Positions 1-9,057 of a DNA stretch of 64,000 bases are shown one piece after another. Within the stretch, counting starts at the first letter, position 1. Each line of letters starts with the position of its first letter. Location of the stretch: the NCBI GenBank assembly GCA_039192515.1, contig JBCCXA010000001.1, positions 186,001-250,000 on the forward strand, in the 5' to 3' direction. The DNA is from Verrucomicrobiota bacterium (lineage in GTDB: Bacteria; Verrucomicrobiota; Verrucomicrobiia; Methylacidiphilales; JBCCWR01). Both the position numbers and the translations under genes were made by a program. Below the pieces are notes generated by a model. That model saw only the letters and a list, made by a program, of their open reading frames with translations. It searched no databases and was not told where the DNA came from.

Positions 1-97
1 TCCATCTCAGCTTGAATAACTTTCTAACACCAACGAGCTGAGCAGCCAGAGGGCTCTTTTCATTTGTAGCTTTTGAGGACTGGTTAGACTTTGTCAT
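1..97 (-). CDS. Partial CDS, N-terminus of an unidentified protein
   Basis: An ATG on the minus strand at 97 opens a frame that runs off the left edge of the window with no stop in 32 codons. The visible part is polar and Ser/Lys-rich for about 17 residues (begins MTKSNQSSKATNEK) and then becomes more hydrophobic and basic. It starts 11 bases after the acylphosphatase stop, so the two probably form one transcription unit. I do not recognise the family, and the frame is short enough that it could be chance. Confidence 0.45.
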   Translation of the reverse strand, partial: MTKSNQSSKATNEKSPLAAQLVGVRKLFKLRW

Positions 98-108
98 AGG
101 GTGCGAAC

Positions 109-381
109 TTATTTGGCAATTTCAAAGCCACGTATGCTCATATCAAAATCTGTCTGATGCTCTTCCACTTTTTTAATGAACCCATTTAAATGGCTATTTT
201 GAATATCTAGCTTCATGGCCTTGACCTCAGCGTTATCTCCTTGTATTAGGCATTCGACTCGACCATCCATCAAATTTCTAACATAACCGCTAACCTCAAA
301 TCCGGAAGCTATTTGCTTAACCGAATATCTAAAGCCCACACCCTGAACGTGTCCCGTGTAAAAAATCTGCGCTGCTACCAT
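109..381 (-). CDS. acyP: Acylphosphatase
   Basis: Small cytosolic enzyme (90 aa, the normal family size) that hydrolyses the carboxyl-phosphate bond of acyl phosphates. The substrate-binding loop GHVQGVGFR is present at residues 10-18 with the catalytic Arg18. The second catalytic residue, Asn36, lies in [12 protein letters not shown] at the usual distance. The single alpha/beta domain fills the whole protein. It is transcribed leftwards together with the partial gene at the window edge and is divergent from the coiled-coil protein at 514; about 130 bases between them should hold both promoters. Confidence 0.95.
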   Translation of the reverse strand: MVAAQIFYTGHVQGVGFRYSVKQIASGFEVSGYVRNLMDGRVECLIQGDNAEVKAMKLDIQNSHLNGFIKKVEEHQTDFDMSIRGFEIAK

Positions 382-513
382 GAGATCTTTTTACCCTATT
401 TATTCATGGAGAATCAATCTGTGAGTTGAGGCATTATGCACCTTTTAGATTGGTCGGTTTATATCAAAACTCACTTGTATAGTGAACTAAACTGACTATT
501 TTATACATATAGC

Positions 514-1053
514 ATGAATTACCAACCTTCTGATATTCCTCCGTCAGCTAAAACACCATATGAAGCTCGAGAGCAAGCTTACAGGATCGAGACGATGAAG
601 CTTTACGGTATAATAGCGGGTGGGGTTATTTTACTTATATTGACGGCGTGGTTTTTTACAAGTGCCTCACTCAAGCAAAGTAAGATATCACGCCAAGAGT
701 CTGAAATCGGTGAATTAAAAGCAGAAGTAACCAAACTAAAGGAAGATTTAAATGCCAGTGATGAGAAGAGCCGCGAATTAGCTACCTCAGAATCACAAAC
801 TAAGCGTAAGTATAAAGATTTAGTTGATCAATTGGATGAGAAGCAAAGAATGATCGATCATCAAAAAAAGCTAGCAAGCGCAGCTAAGGAAGATCTAAAT
901 ACTGAAAAAGAAAATCTAAAAGCGCTTCAAGAAGAGCTGGAAGAAAAAATGAAAGTATTACAGGAAGAATTCGATTCTTATAGAAAGAAGATGGAGGATG
1001 AAATCGAAAAGAAAAATATCGAGATTGAAGAGATTAAGAGGTCACTTGGTTAA
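514..1053 (+). CDS. Membrane-anchored coiled-coil protein of unknown function
   Basis: A 179-residue protein with a short cytoplasmic N-terminus (about 30 aa), one transmembrane helix at about residues 31-50 (YGIIAGGVILLILTAWFF), and then an almost uninterrupted, highly charged Glu/Lys/Leu coiled coil from about residue 60 to the end. No enzymatic domain is visible. The stop is 6 bases upstream of the Nif3-like gene, which indicates co-transcription. The architecture resembles membrane-tethered spacer or scaffold proteins, but coiled coils of this composition cannot be assigned by sequence alone. Confidence 0.75.
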   Translation: MNYQPSDIPPSAKTPYEAREQAYRIETMKLYGIIAGGVILLILTAWFFTSASLKQSKISRQESEIGELKAEVTKLKEDLNASDEKSRELATSESQTKRKYKDLVDQLDEKQRMIDHQKKLASAAKEDLNTEKENLKALQEELEEKMKVLQEEFDSYRKKMEDEIEKKNIEIEEIKRSLG

Positions 1054-1059
1054 TGGACT

Positions 1060-1818
1060 ATGTCGGTAGCATTAGATGACATTGTCTCAGATGCTGAGTC
1101 TCTGCTAGATCATAAAAATATTGTCGACTGGTCCGGAGCGAAAAACGGCCTTCAAGTAGCCAACAATGGAGTAATCACGAAAATCGGTGCAGCTGTTGAT
1201 GTTCATACCATGACCATCGAGAAAGCAATTGAAGAGCAGGTTGATTTTCTAATCGTGCATCACGGACTTTTCTGGAACGATATCACGCCTATTGTAGATA
1301 CAAGTTACCTGAAGTTAAAATTGCTACTGGATCATAATGTCGCACTTTTCAGTTCTCATTTGCCTCTGGATCTGCACCCCACTATTGGAAATAATGCCAT
1401 TATAGCACGCAAATTAGGGTTGAAATCAAAGAGTCGGTTTGGTCAAGCCAAGGGCCAGACCATAGGCTTTCGTGGTACTCTCTCCCTTACTCGCTCTGCA
1501 TTGGTTACGAAACTTGCCGAGATACTTGGGCATAAACCAACGCTCTTAGCCGGTGGCCCAGAGAATATCAAACAGATTGGAGTTGTAAGCGGTGGAGCAG
1601 GAAATGATCTGATTGAGGCCGCAGAAGATGGGCTAGATACCTTTATATCCGGAGAAGGCTCACATTGGACCTTCGGCGCTGCCATGGACCATGGCATTAA
1701 TGTGATATACGGCGGTCACTATGCTACAGAAGTATTTGGAGTACAAGCTTTAGCGGATAAATTAAGCAAAAAGTTTCGTCTTCCCTGCACTTTTATTTCA
1801 TGTCCATCGGGACTTTAG
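1060..1818 (+). CDS. Nif3-like dinuclear metal-centre hexameric protein (YbgI/YqfO family)
   Basis: The 252-residue protein matches the Nif3/DUF34 family, which forms toroidal hexamers with a di-metal site. The metal-binding motif VHHGLFW sits at residues 66-72, a further conserved His occurs in SSHLPLDLH near residue 100, and the C-terminal [10 protein letters not shown] supplies the remaining His and Glu ligands. Its length is that of the compact form without the extra inserted domain seen in Bacillus YqfO. The biochemical role of the family is unsettled; annotation as GTP cyclohydrolase 1 type 2 is common but weakly supported. It follows the coiled-coil gene by 6 bases. Confidence 0.9.
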   Translation: MSVALDDIVSDAESLLDHKNIVDWSGAKNGLQVANNGVITKIGAAVDVHTMTIEKAIEEQVDFLIVHHGLFWNDITPIVDTSYLKLKLLLDHNVALFSSHLPLDLHPTIGNNAIIARKLGLKSKSRFGQAKGQTIGFRGTLSLTRSALVTKLAEILGHKPTLLAGGPENIKQIGVVSGGAGNDLIEAAEDGLDTFISGEGSHWTFGAAMDHGINVIYGGHYATEVFGVQALADKLSKKFRLPCTFISCPSGL

Positions 1819-1903
1819 CAGTGCTTCATTTGAAAAAAATTTAAGATCTAGGCGTTGCAAGCTTGCCCGCAGCAATTATTTTGCTTATTACATAGTGACG
1901 TTT

Positions 1904-2314
1904 ATGAAAATGAGAACACTAAGTTTAGTCTTTGTCTGTTTACTAGCACTCTCTTTACAAGCTTGTAACAATAGGTCACACTCCAATTCAGTTTATTATG
2001 ACCCCGCTTACACGGATCCTTCTATTTCTGGACAGCAACAGCAAACCTACTCGCAAACGACTCAAAGCCCGCCAACTACCTCTAGCACCATCACTCCTCC
2101 AGCATCTTCTCAACCGGAACCATGGAGTCAAACGCCTCCGGCTACTGCTTCTGGAAATTCCAAAGCATATCCCTCTGGAGAGAAAATTCCCGGTAGACCT
2201 GGGTATGTCAAGAGCCCATATGCTCCATACGCGGGATTAGTAGATGTGAATGGATTTTCGCCAGGGTCACAAGTTAAGTGTCCTTACACGGGTAAAATCT
2301 TTATCGTTCCTTGA
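1904..2314 (+). CDS. Small secreted lipoprotein with Pro/Ser/Thr/Gln-rich linker
   Basis: A lipoprotein signal peptide ends in the lipobox LSLQAC (Cys at about residue 21 from the ATG at 1904). A low-complexity Gln/Ser/Thr/Pro-rich linker of about 70 residues follows, then a compact C-terminal segment with [15 protein letters not shown] and [12 protein letters not shown] recall similar C-terminal segments in verrucomicrobial lipoproteins, but the function is unknown. A GTG at 1895 would extend the frame by three codons; the ATG at 1904 gives a cleaner signal peptide. The gene ends exactly where the convergent murJ gene ends. Confidence 0.8.
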   Translation: MKMRTLSLVFVCLLALSLQACNNRSHSNSVYYDPAYTDPSISGQQQQTYSQTTQSPPTTSSTITPPASSQPEPWSQTPPATASGNSKAYPSGEKIPGRPGYVKSPYAPYAGLVDVNGFSPGSQVKCPYTGKIFIVP

Positions 2315-3928
2315 TTAATGGCCTAGCCTCTTCATGAAGTTACGAACGACCTCCAGATAGGGTATTCGTAAAGCATAGCCTAGTCCGAAGTAAATAGTTG
2401 CCCCACACCCTATCAAGATGAAGATTTTTATAAGCTGATAGAAGAACTGTGCCTCGCTAGCGAAGAGTAGTTGATTTAGATAGTAGATGCATACTCCCAT
2501 GATGGAGGCCATAAAGATAATGGTTGCCACATCTTTTAGAAATTTAGTTATAGCCATGCCCCCTAAAACACGGTTCATATACAAAATGAGTTGGAAAAGA
2601 TTGATTAGTGCTACAAGAGAGGTCGATAGAGCCAGTCCAAAAGCACCTTTTTCTAAGACGAATACAAAAAGAATATTAAAAATAATATTCAGCCCTATAC
2701 CCAGGAGGCTGACTTTTACTGGAATACTAGGTTTGTCTAAAGCATAAAAAGCTGGGCCTATGACCTTTATTCCGGCGTAGGCCGCAAGACCAGCAGCATA
2801 TCCCTGTAAGACTAGGCCAGCTTGTAGCGAATCATAAGCAGTAAATTCTCCTCTTTGGTAAACAAGACCTATGATGGGCTCAGCAAGTACGGCTAATCCA
2901 ACTGATGCAGGTAGTGCGAGAAAGAATGTGTTACCTAACCCTAAATTCAGTTTGTTATAAAAATCAGAGCGATCTGCTTCTTGAGCACTTTTTGAAATAG
3001 AAGGGAGTGTTACCGTGGCAAAGGCAACGCCAAACATGCCTATAGGTAACTGCATGAGACGAAATGCATTATAGAGCCATGAGACGGACCCTTCTTCTAA
3101 GAAGGAGGCAAACCATCCGTTAACCATCACATTTATTTGAACTGCTGCACCCCCTATTACAGCAGGTAGCATGAGTTTCAGAACTTTTCTGAGGTCAGGG
3201 TCATTGAGTTTTAGGATAAACTTTGGTCGGTATCCCAAGCTCCATGCTTTAGGTAATTGAAGGATTAGCTGGGCAATACCACCAAGTACAGTTCCTACAG
3301 CAAACCCATATATAGCCTTCGAGCCTAATTCTGGGTCGAGCAAATAGCCGAGAGCATAGCCGGTCGTAATAGAGACTAAATTAAATGCTATCCCAGCGCA
3401 CGCAGGAATCCCGAAACTACCTAGACTATTTAATAGTCCCATGAATATAGCCGCTAATGACACTACTCCAATGAATGGAAATAGAATACGAGTCAGTTCA
3501 ATAGTTAGAGGAATTTTGCCTTCAACTTCATAGAACCCCATATTTAGAACCATAAGCCCTGGAGCTCCAATAATTCCGATTAGTGTAATCCAAGCCATGA
3601 TGATGGCTAAAGCGGTAAGAACGAGATTAGCCAGTTGAAATGCTGCTGTCTGACCTTCCGCTTTCAATTTCTTAGAAAAAGTTGTGACAAAAGCAGTAGA
3701 AAGAGCTCCTTCTGCTAAGAGATCACGAAGCAGGTTCGGGATTCTGTAGGCAGCATAATAAGCATCCATGATGAAGCCAGGTCCAAAAATTCCCATGAAC
3801 ACTACTTCGCGAATTAGGCCGAGTATTCTCGAACCAAAAACAGCAAGAGAAACTTTTGCTGCCGAGCTCTGTACTCTAGCTTGCTCAGAATCGGCCAAGC
3901 CTGGAGTGTCCTTATCTTTGTTACTCAT
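2315..3928 (-). CDS. murJ: Lipid II flippase MurJ (MviN)
   Basis: A polytopic inner-membrane protein of the MOP exporter superfamily that flips the peptidoglycan precursor lipid II to the periplasm. The N-terminus has the family signature SRILGLIREVVFMGIFG and RIPNLLRDLLAEGALSTAFV, and hydrophobic helices recur to the end, consistent with about 14 transmembrane segments. From the ATG at 3928 the protein is 537 residues, normal for MurJ. A GTG at 3961 would add 11 residues (548 aa), and neither start has a clear Shine-Dalgarno sequence. It follows the heptosyltransferase gene closely on the same strand, forming an envelope-biogenesis pair. Confidence 0.95.
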   Translation of the reverse strand: MSNKDKDTPGLADSEQARVQSSAAKVSLAVFGSRILGLIREVVFMGIFGPGFIMDAYYAAYRIPNLLRDLLAEGALSTAFVTTFSKKLKAEGQTAAFQLANLVLTALAIIMAWITLIGIIGAPGLMVLNMGFYEVEGKIPLTIELTRILFPFIGVVSLAAIFMGLLNSLGSFGIPACAGIAFNLVSITTGYALGYLLDPELGSKAIYGFAVGTVLGGIAQLILQLPKAWSLGYRPKFILKLNDPDLRKVLKLMLPAVIGGAAVQINVMVNGWFASFLEEGSVSWLYNAFRLMQLPIGMFGVAFATVTLPSISKSAQEADRSDFYNKLNLGLGNTFFLALPASVGLAVLAEPIIGLVYQRGEFTAYDSLQAGLVLQGYAAGLAAYAGIKVIGPAFYALDKPSIPVKVSLLGIGLNIIFNILFVFVLEKGAFGLALSTSLVALINLFQLILYMNRVLGGMAITKFLKDVATIIFMASIMGVCIYYLNQLLFASEAQFFYQLIKIFILIGCGATIYFGLGYALRIPYLEVVRNFMKRLGH

Positions 3929-3979
3929 AGAATGTAAGGCATGCTCTAATTCATGAAGCACTCTGTGCAGGTTAGCCAG

Positions 3980-4990
3980 TTAGTTGAAGGAAGCAAAATG
4001 TTCCTCAGCAATTTTTATGACCTCATCTGAATATAAGCGTTCCATGCACCGGAAATCTAAGGGGCATTCTCTTAAGAAACAGGGGCTACAAGGAACATGA
4101 TTTCTAATGACGCGTATGCTATTAGCTATAGGGCCTGTCAGCCTCGGTTCGGTTGAACCAAAGATAGCAACTCCCGGTCTTTGAAAGGCAGCAGCGATAT
4201 GCATGGCCCCACTATCATTACAGACAATAAATGTGGAGTGAGCAATCCAGGCCACAAAATCCGACATGCTCGTTTTTCCGGTGAGATCTAAAATGGATTC
4301 TTTATCAGACATATGTCTTCTCACATGATGGGCTGCCTCTTCATCTATTTCAGCGCCTAAGAGCACTACCTTTAGATTATAGTGTTTTGCAAAATGATCT
4401 GACACTTCTGAAAACCTATCGGCCTTCCAGCGTTTAGTGGGGCCATACTCTGCACCAGGGCAGATGGTGATGTAGTCATGCTCAGGCATGGGGTTTTGAG
4501 GCTTGCTAAGTGAGGGTAAATTTCCGTTATTTTCGACAGTTGCTCCGAGATGCTTGACCAGTTGCAAATAATCAAACATCTGGTGGCGTAGTCCCCTAGC
4601 TGGTAGATCCTTGCTCCAAGATTTCGTCATGATCATCTTGCGAGAGCTGCCATGAAATCCATAACGTTTGGGTATGCAAGCAAAAAAGGGTTCTAGGGCA
4701 GTTCTAGGAGAGTTAGGGAATATAAGTGCTGATGTAAATTGATGGCTCCTTAGCTGATAGCCTGTGATAAAAGGGTTCTTATCCACTGGAATTACTTGAT
4801 CTAAACTTCCAATACAAGCCCAGAAATCACATAACTTAGGAGGAGCTAAAACAGAAATTCTAGTAGATTTTGAAGCGCTTGAAATGAGTTGCTGGACTGC
4901 TGGCAAGGTCATCACTGCATCACCAAGCCAGTTGGGGCTACGCAATAGCAGATTGTGGCCGAGCTCCTCTATGGCAACTTCTGAAGGCAT
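3980..4990 (-). CDS. waaF: ADP-heptose--LPS heptosyltransferase, WaaF type (GT9)
   Basis: A 336-residue family 9 glycosyltransferase that would transfer heptose to the inner core of lipopolysaccharide on the cytoplasmic face of the inner membrane. The N-terminal acceptor-side motif LLRSPNWLGDAVMTLPA (residues 14-31) is characteristic of WaaF rather than WaaC. The C-terminal nucleotide-sugar motif reads NDSGAMHIAAAF followed by GSTEPRLTGP. A Cys-rich tail, CSPCFLRECPLDFRCM, is also seen in many WaaF proteins. It precedes murJ on the same strand. The specificity (heptosyltransferase II) is inferred from motif similarity. Confidence 0.9.
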   Translation of the reverse strand: MPSEVAIEELGHNLLLRSPNWLGDAVMTLPAVQQLISSASKSTRISVLAPPKLCDFWACIGSLDQVIPVDKNPFITGYQLRSHQFTSALIFPNSPRTALEPFFACIPKRYGFHGSSRKMIMTKSWSKDLPARGLRHQMFDYLQLVKHLGATVENNGNLPSLSKPQNPMPEHDYITICPGAEYGPTKRWKADRFSEVSDHFAKHYNLKVVLLGAEIDEEAAHHVRRHMSDKESILDLTGKTSMSDFVAWIAHSTFIVCNDSGAMHIAAAFQRPGVAIFGSTEPRLTGPIANSIRVIRNHVPCSPCFLRECPLDFRCMERLYSDEVIKIAEEHFASFN

Positions 4991-5093
4991 AGTCCTCAGC
5001 TTGCCCTAGGGCTTCAAGTGGGCCAACCTCTTTTTTGCTACAGAAATTTATTTAGAGGTGTAAGATTTAAGAAGTAATTAGGCAGTAAGAAGA

Positions 5094-6971
5094 ATGGCAT
5101 ATAGCAAAGAACAGATAGACCAAGTGAAACAGGCTGTTGATATTGTCGATGTCATTGATAGCTATGTGCCTCTAAAAAAACGCGGAGCTTACTTCTGGGC
5201 ACTTAGCCCCTTTAAGCAAGAGAAGACTCCTTCTTTTTCGGTTCATCCTCAAAAGCAGTTTTTTAAATGCTACGCTTCTGGGGAATCGGGTGATGTATTT
5301 GATTTTATAGTACTTTATGAAAATCTTGAGTTTCCAGAAGCGGTGAAACGTCTTGCGGAGCGTGCAGGAATACGACTGCAAGAAACTGGAGCTGGTATTG
5401 ATAAAGACGAGCGTGAGAAGATAGAAAATCTGTTGCAAATTCATGATACAGTCCAGCGTTACTGGTCAGATATTTTGCTCCATGACCCAAGAGCACAGAT
5501 GGCTCGCGACTACATGAAGCATCGAGAGATGCCATTAGAATGGGCTGAAATTTACGGTCTTGGCTATGCGCCGGATGGCTGGCAGGACATGTTAGAATGG
5601 TGCAAGAAGAGAGGCTATGCTGAGCCTGATCTAGTAGAATCTGGTCTAGTTGTGAGGAATGAGCGTGGTAAAGTCTATGACCGCTTCCGAGGCCGCTTGC
5701 TATTCCCTATTCAAAATGATGGTGGGAGAACCATAGCATTCTCAGGGCGTATTTTAGATCCAGATGCTAAAACAGCTAAGTATGTGAATTCTCCAGAAAC
5801 TTCTATCTTCACAAAAAGTAGGGTGCTATTCGCTTTTCATCAGGCTAAGAGGCCAATTCTAGACGAAGATTGCGCAGTTATATGTGAAGGGCAAATAGAT
5901 GTTTTACGTTGTCATTCTGTTGGGATTAAGAATGTCACGGCGCCCTTAGGAACGTCTTTTACTCCAGACCACGCTCGGGCTATTCGTCGACTTACCTCCA
6001 ATGTGATCTTATGTTTAGACTCGGACTCTGCAGGTCAGAACGCCACGGATAGAACAGCACGCCTTTTCTTGCAGCCACAGCAAGGTCCATCGCTTTCGCG
6101 TCAAGCGGACCTGAGCGTTCGTGTTGCAACTTTGCCTAGTGGCCATGATCCGGACTCTATCATTCGTTCGAGTGGTGCAGATGCGTTTCTTGATCTCATT
6201 AACAGTCCCTCAGAGTTGATCGATTTTTTTATTGAGCTTCAAAAATCGAAACACCCAGACTCCAGTATTATGGCCGCCCGGCGCTCTATTATTGAAGAGG
6301 TATCTAAGCTTATACAGCAACTGCCTACACTAACTCTCCGCGAGCAAAACATCTCTCGGGCTGCATATCGTTTGAATGTCTCTCCAGATCTTTTTCATGC
6401 GGAGATGAATAGGCTAAAAGCAGGTCGACAGAGAATGCATGATGACGCGAAAGTGAATATAGAGGAGGGTAGTATAGAGGATAGAACCCCTACATTTAGT
6501 CCGAATCCTATTATTCATGAGATGCTTCAGTTGCTCCTAACTAGGCAGCAGCTTATACCAGATCTTCAGCGCATTCTATTTCCAGAATGGATCATGGATA
6601 AACCGGGAGGAGATCTATTGGTCAAGATGATGGAGTTGTATTCTCATGATGCATGGGATGGCATAGACTCCTTTATTGCCACTGTCTCTCGGAGTCACCA
6701 AATTTATCTAAAAAATCTTAATTTAAACTCACTTGATCACCTGGATATAGATGATGAAACGTGCTTACAGCAACTTCGAGGGGCCTGCTATCGTTTAGAG
6801 TTAGAGTATCTAAGTGGTCAGTTAAAACTAAATAGTGAAAGCCGCAAGCATTTAGAGATAAATTCTGAGAAGGAAAATCAATTACTAGAAGAGCAAGTGC
6901 TGTTGGCTAAAAAACAAGAAGAATTATTAAAAAAACACCAAGAATTCATAAACAGTCAAAAAACATTTTGA
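5094..6971 (+). CDS. dnaG: DNA primase DnaG with degenerate zinc ribbon
   Basis: Synthesises RNA primers for replication. The 625-residue protein has the N-terminal CHC2-like domain (about 1-100), the RNA polymerase/TOPRIM core (EGQID at about residue 265 and LCLDSDSAGQ at about 308 supply the metal-binding acidic residues), and a C-terminal helicase-binding region ending in a long charged helix. The four canonical zinc ligands (Cys, His, Cys, Cys) are Ser38, Lys41, Cys59 and Ser62 here, while the surrounding EKTPSFSV and SGDVFDF motifs are intact. It lies directly upstream of rpoD, as in the classical macromolecular-synthesis operon, but without rpsU. Confidence 0.97.
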   Translation: MAYSKEQIDQVKQAVDIVDVIDSYVPLKKRGAYFWALSPFKQEKTPSFSVHPQKQFFKCYASGESGDVFDFIVLYENLEFPEAVKRLAERAGIRLQETGAGIDKDEREKIENLLQIHDTVQRYWSDILLHDPRAQMARDYMKHREMPLEWAEIYGLGYAPDGWQDMLEWCKKRGYAEPDLVESGLVVRNERGKVYDRFRGRLLFPIQNDGGRTIAFSGRILDPDAKTAKYVNSPETSIFTKSRVLFAFHQAKRPILDEDCAVICEGQIDVLRCHSVGIKNVTAPLGTSFTPDHARAIRRLTSNVILCLDSDSAGQNATDRTARLFLQPQQGPSLSRQADLSVRVATLPSGHDPDSIIRSSGADAFLDLINSPSELIDFFIELQKSKHPDSSIMAARRSIIEEVSKLIQQLPTLTLREQNISRAAYRLNVSPDLFHAEMNRLKAGRQRMHDDAKVNIEEGSIEDRTPTFSPNPIIHEMLQLLLTRQQLIPDLQRILFPEWIMDKPGGDLLVKMMELYSHDAWDGIDSFIATVSRSHQIYLKNLNLNSLDHLDIDDETCLQQLRGACYRLELEYLSGQLKLNSESRKHLEINSEKENQLLEEQVLLAKKQEELLKKHQEFINSQKTF

Positions 6972-7079
6972 CACTGACTATACTCGAATCTAATTTGATG
7001 AGCTCCCTTTTTTGTCTCTCTAGGAAACATAGGGTTTAATTTTAGTAATTGGGTGTTATAAACATAAGTAAAAATCTAC

Positions 7080-9032
7080 GTGAAAAAAGCAAAATCTCCG
7101 TCCTCATCTTCATTGGTTCAAAAAGCTGTTAGGTCGACTACAAAATCTGCAGTTAAAAAGACTGCTAGAAAAGCCCCCAAGAAAGCCGCTAGCAAAAAGA
7201 AAGCATCAGCTTCAAAGTCCTCAAAGAGCAAATCAGCTTCCGTTGTGGAAGCACTTGCTAATACACAAACTTCAAATGGATCGGCTATTACGGAAGCTCT
7301 TTCTGCTAAAATGCTAGAAGCCATTAAGGGTGCTGCCAGCGGAAACGCAAGCCAATTTTCTGAAAAAGAGCTGATTGCATCCGTCTGGTCTGATAATCCG
7401 GAGTGGCAGAATCGAATCAAAGAGTTAATTAAGATGGCTCGTGAGCAAGGTTATCTTACCTATGACGACTTAGAAGAAGCGCTTCCAGGATCTGTTAATA
7501 ACCCTGACCATATTGAAGCTATTTTGGGTTTCCTGCGTACGTTAGAAATTGACGTTATCGATTCTTCTGATGTTGATCGTTATAAACAAACACCTGGCGG
7601 TAAGGATGATGAGGAAGACGAAAAGCCTGCGGATAATAAACTAGATATACTAGACGACCCCGTTCGTATGTATCTCAAGCAAATGGGGCAAGTCCCTCTG
7701 CTTACCCGAGAACAAGAGGTTGAGATTTCCAAAAGAATCGAGGATGCGGAGAATACAGTACAGAGTTTTTTGCATCGCTTCGGTTTCATGCCATCAGAAT
7801 ACATTAACCTAGCAGAGAAATTGGAGCAGGGCAGAGAGCGTTTCGATCGCGTGATTCAAGATAAAAAAATTGATGGTCGCGAAAAATATATGAAGTCACT
7901 TAAGATTCTGGTGCGAAATGTAAATACTGCTGACAAGAAAGTGCAGGAAGCTTATGAAAAAGTTCTTAAAGCTAGTAATGCTTCTAGTCTAACTCGCCTC
8001 AAGAAAAACTTAGACAAGGCGCAGCAAGCGCTGCTCAAATTATATCCCAAATTTTTCTACAAACAGAAAGTAACAGAAGAATTTGTAGGCATTTGTGACA
8101 ATTATTACCGACAGATGCTAGGCGTTCGTAAGCAGATTTTGGATCTCGAAAAAGAGAAAAGTCGTAAGAAGTCGAAGCAAGATGACCTCCGCCACTACCG
8201 CCAGCAACTAGATGAGCTTGAGGTCAGAGCGCGCATGCCATTTGATCAATTAAAGGCGGATCACAGAGAGCTAAAGTCTTGGTTGCGTAAGGCGTTGAAG
8301 GCCAAGACCGAGATGGTTGAAGCAAATCTTAGATTAGTTATTTCAATTGCCAAGAAGTATACAAACCGCGGGCTTTCATTCTTGGATCTTATTCAAGAAG
8401 GCAATATGGGGTTGATGAAGGCGGTTGAGAAATTTGAGTACCGCAGAGGATATAAATTTTCTACTTATGCTACCTGGTGGATTCGCCAGGCCATAACTCG
8501 TAGTATCGCAGATCAAGCTAGGACTATTCGTATTCCTGTTCACATGATTGAGACTATCAATAAATTGATGCGTGTGCAGAAGCAACTCGTGCAAGAATTC
8601 GGTCGCGAGCCTACGCCAGAAGAAGTTGCTGAAGAGACAGGTATGCCTGTAGAGCGTGTGCGTGCCGTTTTAAAAATGGCTCAGCAGCCTATCTCGTTGC
8701 AAGCGCAGGTGGGCGATAGTGACGACACAACTTTCGGAGATTTTATTGAGGATAAGAGTGCTGAAAATCCTTCGGATATGACGGCTTACTCTCTCCTTAA
8801 GGAGAAAATTAAAGATGTTCTAGACACTTTGACAGAACGTGAAAGAGCGGTTCTTGAGCAGCGTTTTGGTCTAGTAGATGGTTATTCTAGGACACTAGAA
8901 GAAGTAGGACGGCAGTTTAAAGTGACTCGTGAGCGGATCCGTCAAATTGAGGCCAAGGCCCTTAGAAAAATGCGTCACCCAACACGTATTCGCCATTTGC
9001 GTGGGTTCTTAGAAAACGAGTCTAAGGTCTAG
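7080..9032 (+). CDS. rpoD: Primary sigma factor RpoD (sigma-70) with basic N-terminal tail
   Basis: The housekeeping sigma factor, 650 aa. Regions 2.1-2.4 lie at about residues 410-490 ([36 protein letters not shown]), region 3 at about 500-560, and region 4 at about 585-640 with the helix-turn-helix [21 protein letters not shown] region 1.1-like segment is at about 100-170 and region 1.2 reads [17 protein letters not shown]. The first 70 residues are almost entirely Lys, Ala and Ser, resembling a histone H1-like tail. The GTG at 7080 is the only credible start: an in-frame TAA is at 7065 and no ATG occurs until about residue 80. It follows dnaG by 108 bases. Confidence 0.97.
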   Translation: MKKAKSPSSSSLVQKAVRSTTKSAVKKTARKAPKKAASKKKASASKSSKSKSASVVEALANTQTSNGSAITEALSAKMLEAIKGAASGNASQFSEKELIASVWSDNPEWQNRIKELIKMAREQGYLTYDDLEEALPGSVNNPDHIEAILGFLRTLEIDVIDSSDVDRYKQTPGGKDDEEDEKPADNKLDILDDPVRMYLKQMGQVPLLTREQEVEISKRIEDAENTVQSFLHRFGFMPSEYINLAEKLEQGRERFDRVIQDKKIDGREKYMKSLKILVRNVNTADKKVQEAYEKVLKASNASSLTRLKKNLDKAQQALLKLYPKFFYKQKVTEEFVGICDNYYRQMLGVRKQILDLEKEKSRKKSKQDDLRHYRQQLDELEVRARMPFDQLKADHRELKSWLRKALKAKTEMVEANLRLVISIAKKYTNRGLSFLDLIQEGNMGLMKAVEKFEYRRGYKFSTYATWWIRQAITRSIADQARTIRIPVHMIETINKLMRVQKQLVQEFGREPTPEEVAEETGMPVERVRAVLKMAQQPISLQAQVGDSDDTTFGDFIEDKSAENPSDMTAYSLLKEKIKDVLDTLTERERAVLEQRFGLVDGYSRTLEEVGRQFKVTRERIRQIEAKALRKMRHPTRIRHLRGFLENESKV

Positions 9033-9057
9033 CAGATGGATGCTTCCCAGGTTGCTA

